Positions 5,374-6,833 of a stretch of DNA of 6,833 bases are shown piece after piece (position 1 is the stretch's first letter; every line of letters begins with the position of its first letter). The stretch spans positions 1-6,833 of the forward strand of contig JAEZAI010000583.1 in the NCBI GenBank assembly GCA_023427825.1. Reading direction: 5' to 3'. The notes beneath the pieces are model-generated. The model searched no databases. It had not been told where the DNA came from and saw nothing but the letters and a program-made list of their open reading frames with translations. The DNA comes from Actinomycetes bacterium (GTDB taxonomy: Bacteria > Actinomycetota > Acidimicrobiia > Acidimicrobiales > Microtrichaceae). The position numbers and the translations under genes are program-made.

Positions 5374-6201
5374 TCACGGCCTGCGCAGCACCACCCGGGC
5401 CACGGTCGTGACCTCGCCCGACTGCTCGACGCGGACGACGAGCTCGTCGCGGCTGCCACCCGGTCGGACCGACACGCGGGGCGCCTCGCCCGCGACCACG
5501 GGACGACGCATCCGCAGCTCCAGCCGGGCCACCACCGACCCGGGGCCAGCGGCCGAGACCGCGGCGTGCTCCGCCATCGCGGCGAGGTGCTGGGTGCAGG
5601 CGATCACGCCGGGCAACCCCGCCCGACGCGCTGCCGCGGGGTCGTGGTGCACCGGCGCCCAGACGCGGCAGGCCGCAGTCGACCGGGACACACCGACCTC
5701 GCTCCACCTGCCCTCGCCCCCCGGGGCTGCGCTGCCGGCCGGCCGCACCGACCTCGGGCGCGGGTCGTAGCCGACGGCCGTGTAGGTCTCGACCGACAGC
5801 ACCGCACCGCCGGCGTCGGTCAGCACGTGGTCGATCTGCCAGTCCCGGCCGGGACCGAGCGGCGTCGGGCGCGGCGACCCGACCGACCGCAGCTCCTGGT
5901 GGTGACCGATCCGGTCGCCCAGCCGAGCGGGTCGTCGCACGGTCGTGACGTGCCTCGTGATCACCGCGTGCTCGAAGCCGAGGCGGGCCTTCACGTCGAA
6001 GTGCAGGTGCAGCGGCAGGTCGTCGGGGTCGGGACGATCGGCACGGGTCCACAACGACGTGGTGGTCACCGGCAGTCGGTCGGTCCGGAGGTCGGCCGCC
6101 CGTCCGCCGGTCGCCTCGACCATGCGCACGACCGGGGCGAGCTCGACCTCGTGACCGGGCGCGACCCGATGGTGGGGGCCGCCGCCGGTGGTCGGCTCCA
6201 C
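5374..6201 (-). CDS. MaoC-like double-hotdog protein (FAS1-like dehydratase / enoyl-CoA hydratase superfamily)
   Basis: A 275-residue protein resembling two-domain MaoC-type hydratases, which add or remove water on acyl-CoA thioesters. The N-terminal hotdog (about 12-147) includes HFDVKARLGFEHAV (67-80), RRPARLGDRI (89-98) and a closing YTAVGYDP (140-147), as in FAS1-like dehydratase domains. The C-terminal hotdog (about 166-275) has the hydratase segment RVWAPVHHDPAAARRAGLPG (179-198) followed by TQHLAAMAEH. In canonical R-hydratases this reads D.NP.H.D; here the histidine (H185) is kept but the aspartate five residues earlier is V180 and the asparagine is A182. The GTG start at 6201 comes one nucleotide after the TetR stop (TGACGTG), implying translational coupling; an upstream reading to 6387 only overlaps the regulator. 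Fatty-acid or steroid catabolism is the likely setting, inferred from family and neighbours. Confidence 0.78.
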   Translation of the reverse strand: MEPTTGGGPHHRVAPGHEVELAPVVRMVEATGGRAADLRTDRLPVTTTSLWTRADRPDPDDLPLHLHFDVKARLGFEHAVITRHVTTVRRPARLGDRIGHHQELRSVGSPRPTPLGPGRDWQIDHVLTDAGGAVLSVETYTAVGYDPRPRSVRPAGSAAPGGEGRWSEVGVSRSTAACRVWAPVHHDPAAARRAGLPGVIACTQHLAAMAEHAAVSAAGPGSVVARLELRMRRPVVAGEAPRVSVRPGGSRDELVVRVEQSGEVTTVARVVLRRP

Positions 6202-6202
6202 G

Positions 6203-6832
6203 TCAGCCCGGGGGCTTGCGACCGGTGACGCCCGAGTACAGCAGTCGGGCGAGCGCCCGCTGGATCTCGGGTCCGCTCGTGCCGTGGCGCTCGATGCCGT
6301 ACCGGTGCCCCGAGACCTGGGCGAGCATGGCCACGAGCACCGAGGCGGTGGCGGTCGGGTCCAGATCCGCGGGCAGGCGACCGGCATCGCGCTGCTCGCG
6401 CACCTCCGCGCCGAGGGCGTCGGTGAAGGTCGTGAGCAGCTGCAGGCGGATCTCCCGGAAGCGCACGTCGCCCTCGGTCGCCGCGAGGTCGATGACCGCG
6501 AGCAGCGCCCGGTGCTCGTCCCAGAAGTCCAGGAACGTGGCGGCGATCCACTCGCACGTCTCGTAGGCCGCGCGCCCGGACCAGCTGCCGTCGCGCACCG
6601 GTCGGGTCAGGCGCTCCCGGCCCTCCCCCACCAGCTCGTCGGCGCGCGCCCACAGGGCCGACTCCGCATCGGGGAAGTACTGGTAGAAGGTCGCGGGCGA
6701 CGTGCCGGCGCCCCGGGCGATGTCGACGACCTTCAGGTCCCGGTACGAGGTGGTGCGCAGCAGCTCTCGCGTCTGGTCGAGCAGGCGGGCCCTCGTGGCG
6801 AGGCCGCGACGACCGGGTACCCGTCCATCGAC
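6203..6832 (-). CDS. TetR-family transcriptional regulator, N-terminus cut by window edge
   Basis: The frame is open from the right edge and yields 209 residues, with the start codon outside the window. It begins GRRGLATRARLLDQTREL (7-24 of the visible part), then YRDLKVVDIARGAGTSPATF (30-49) and YQYFPDAESAL, a clear TetR helix-turn-helix with the TSPATFYQYF variant often seen in actinobacterial regulators of acyl-CoA or steroid catabolism. The C-terminal domain includes WIAATFLDFWDEHRALLAVIDLAATEGDVRFREIR and ends ARLLYSGVTGRKPPG. Given the position of the HTH, only a few to a few tens of residues are probably missing. It is the upstream gene of a two-gene unit with the MaoC-like gene, 1 nt apart, and probably senses a metabolite of that pathway; this is inference. 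Confidence 0.9.
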   Translation of the reverse strand, partial: VDGRVPGRRGLATRARLLDQTRELLRTTSYRDLKVVDIARGAGTSPATFYQYFPDAESALWARADELVGEGRERLTRPVRDGSWSGRAAYETCEWIAATFLDFWDEHRALLAVIDLAATEGDVRFREIRLQLLTTFTDALGAEVREQRDAGRLPADLDPTATASVLVAMLAQVSGHRYGIERHGTSGPEIQRALARLLYSGVTGRKPPG

Positions 6833-6833
6833 G

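Noticed and set aside
6202..6387. An N-terminal extension of the MaoC-like frame to 6387
   Set aside because: It overlaps the end of the TetR gene and encodes Pro/Arg/Ser-rich sequence without family similarity; GTG 6201 directly after the TetR stop is the natural coupled start.

Overview
The window is about 70% G+C, almost fully coding, and reads as chromosomal DNA from an Actinomycetota (high-GC Gram-positive) bacterium. This rests on strong G/C third-codon bias, GTG and TTG starts, several apparently leaderless promoters and three TetR-family regulators within 6.8 kb. I cannot name the genus. There are no RNA genes, transposases, CRISPR arrays or phage genes, and no gene-free stretch exceeds 300 bases.

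Layout. (1) 1-402, minus strand: the N-terminal part of a thiolase-fold, HMG-CoA-synthase-like protein, running off the left edge. (2) 403-648: a 246-nt divergent regulatory region with two separate operator-like inverted repeats, one over the promoter of the thiolase-like gene and one over the -35 box facing right. (3) 649-2116, plus strand: a two-gene unit of a long TetR regulator and a small membrane sterol-desaturase/fatty-acid-hydroxylase-type di-iron enzyme. (4) 2168-2803, minus strand: a second TetR regulator, divergent from (5) 2873-4441, plus strand: a 14-segment DHA2-type MFS exporter. Their 69-nt shared promoter carries GGACA/TGTCC half-sites, a classical efflux pump plus repressor arrangement. 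(6) 4531-5334, plus strand: a probable lipoprotein made of two related beta-rich domains, each with a cysteine pair. (7) 5374-6832, minus strand: a third TetR regulator, cut by the right edge, and a double-hotdog MaoC-like protein starting one nucleotide after its stop codon.

How it fits together. The thiolase-like, hydroxylase and MaoC-like proteins all point to metabolism of acyl-CoA, fatty-acid or steroid-like substrates. Each sits beside or across from its own TetR regulator, so the region looks like a set of small, separately ligand-controlled lipid-metabolism and efflux modules. The enzyme substrates cannot be read from the sequence. No clearly novel multi-gene system was found. The points most worth checking are the nested palindrome at 516-552, the three apparent leaderless promoters, missing expected catalytic residues in two enzyme-like proteins, and the duplicated-domain lipoprotein.
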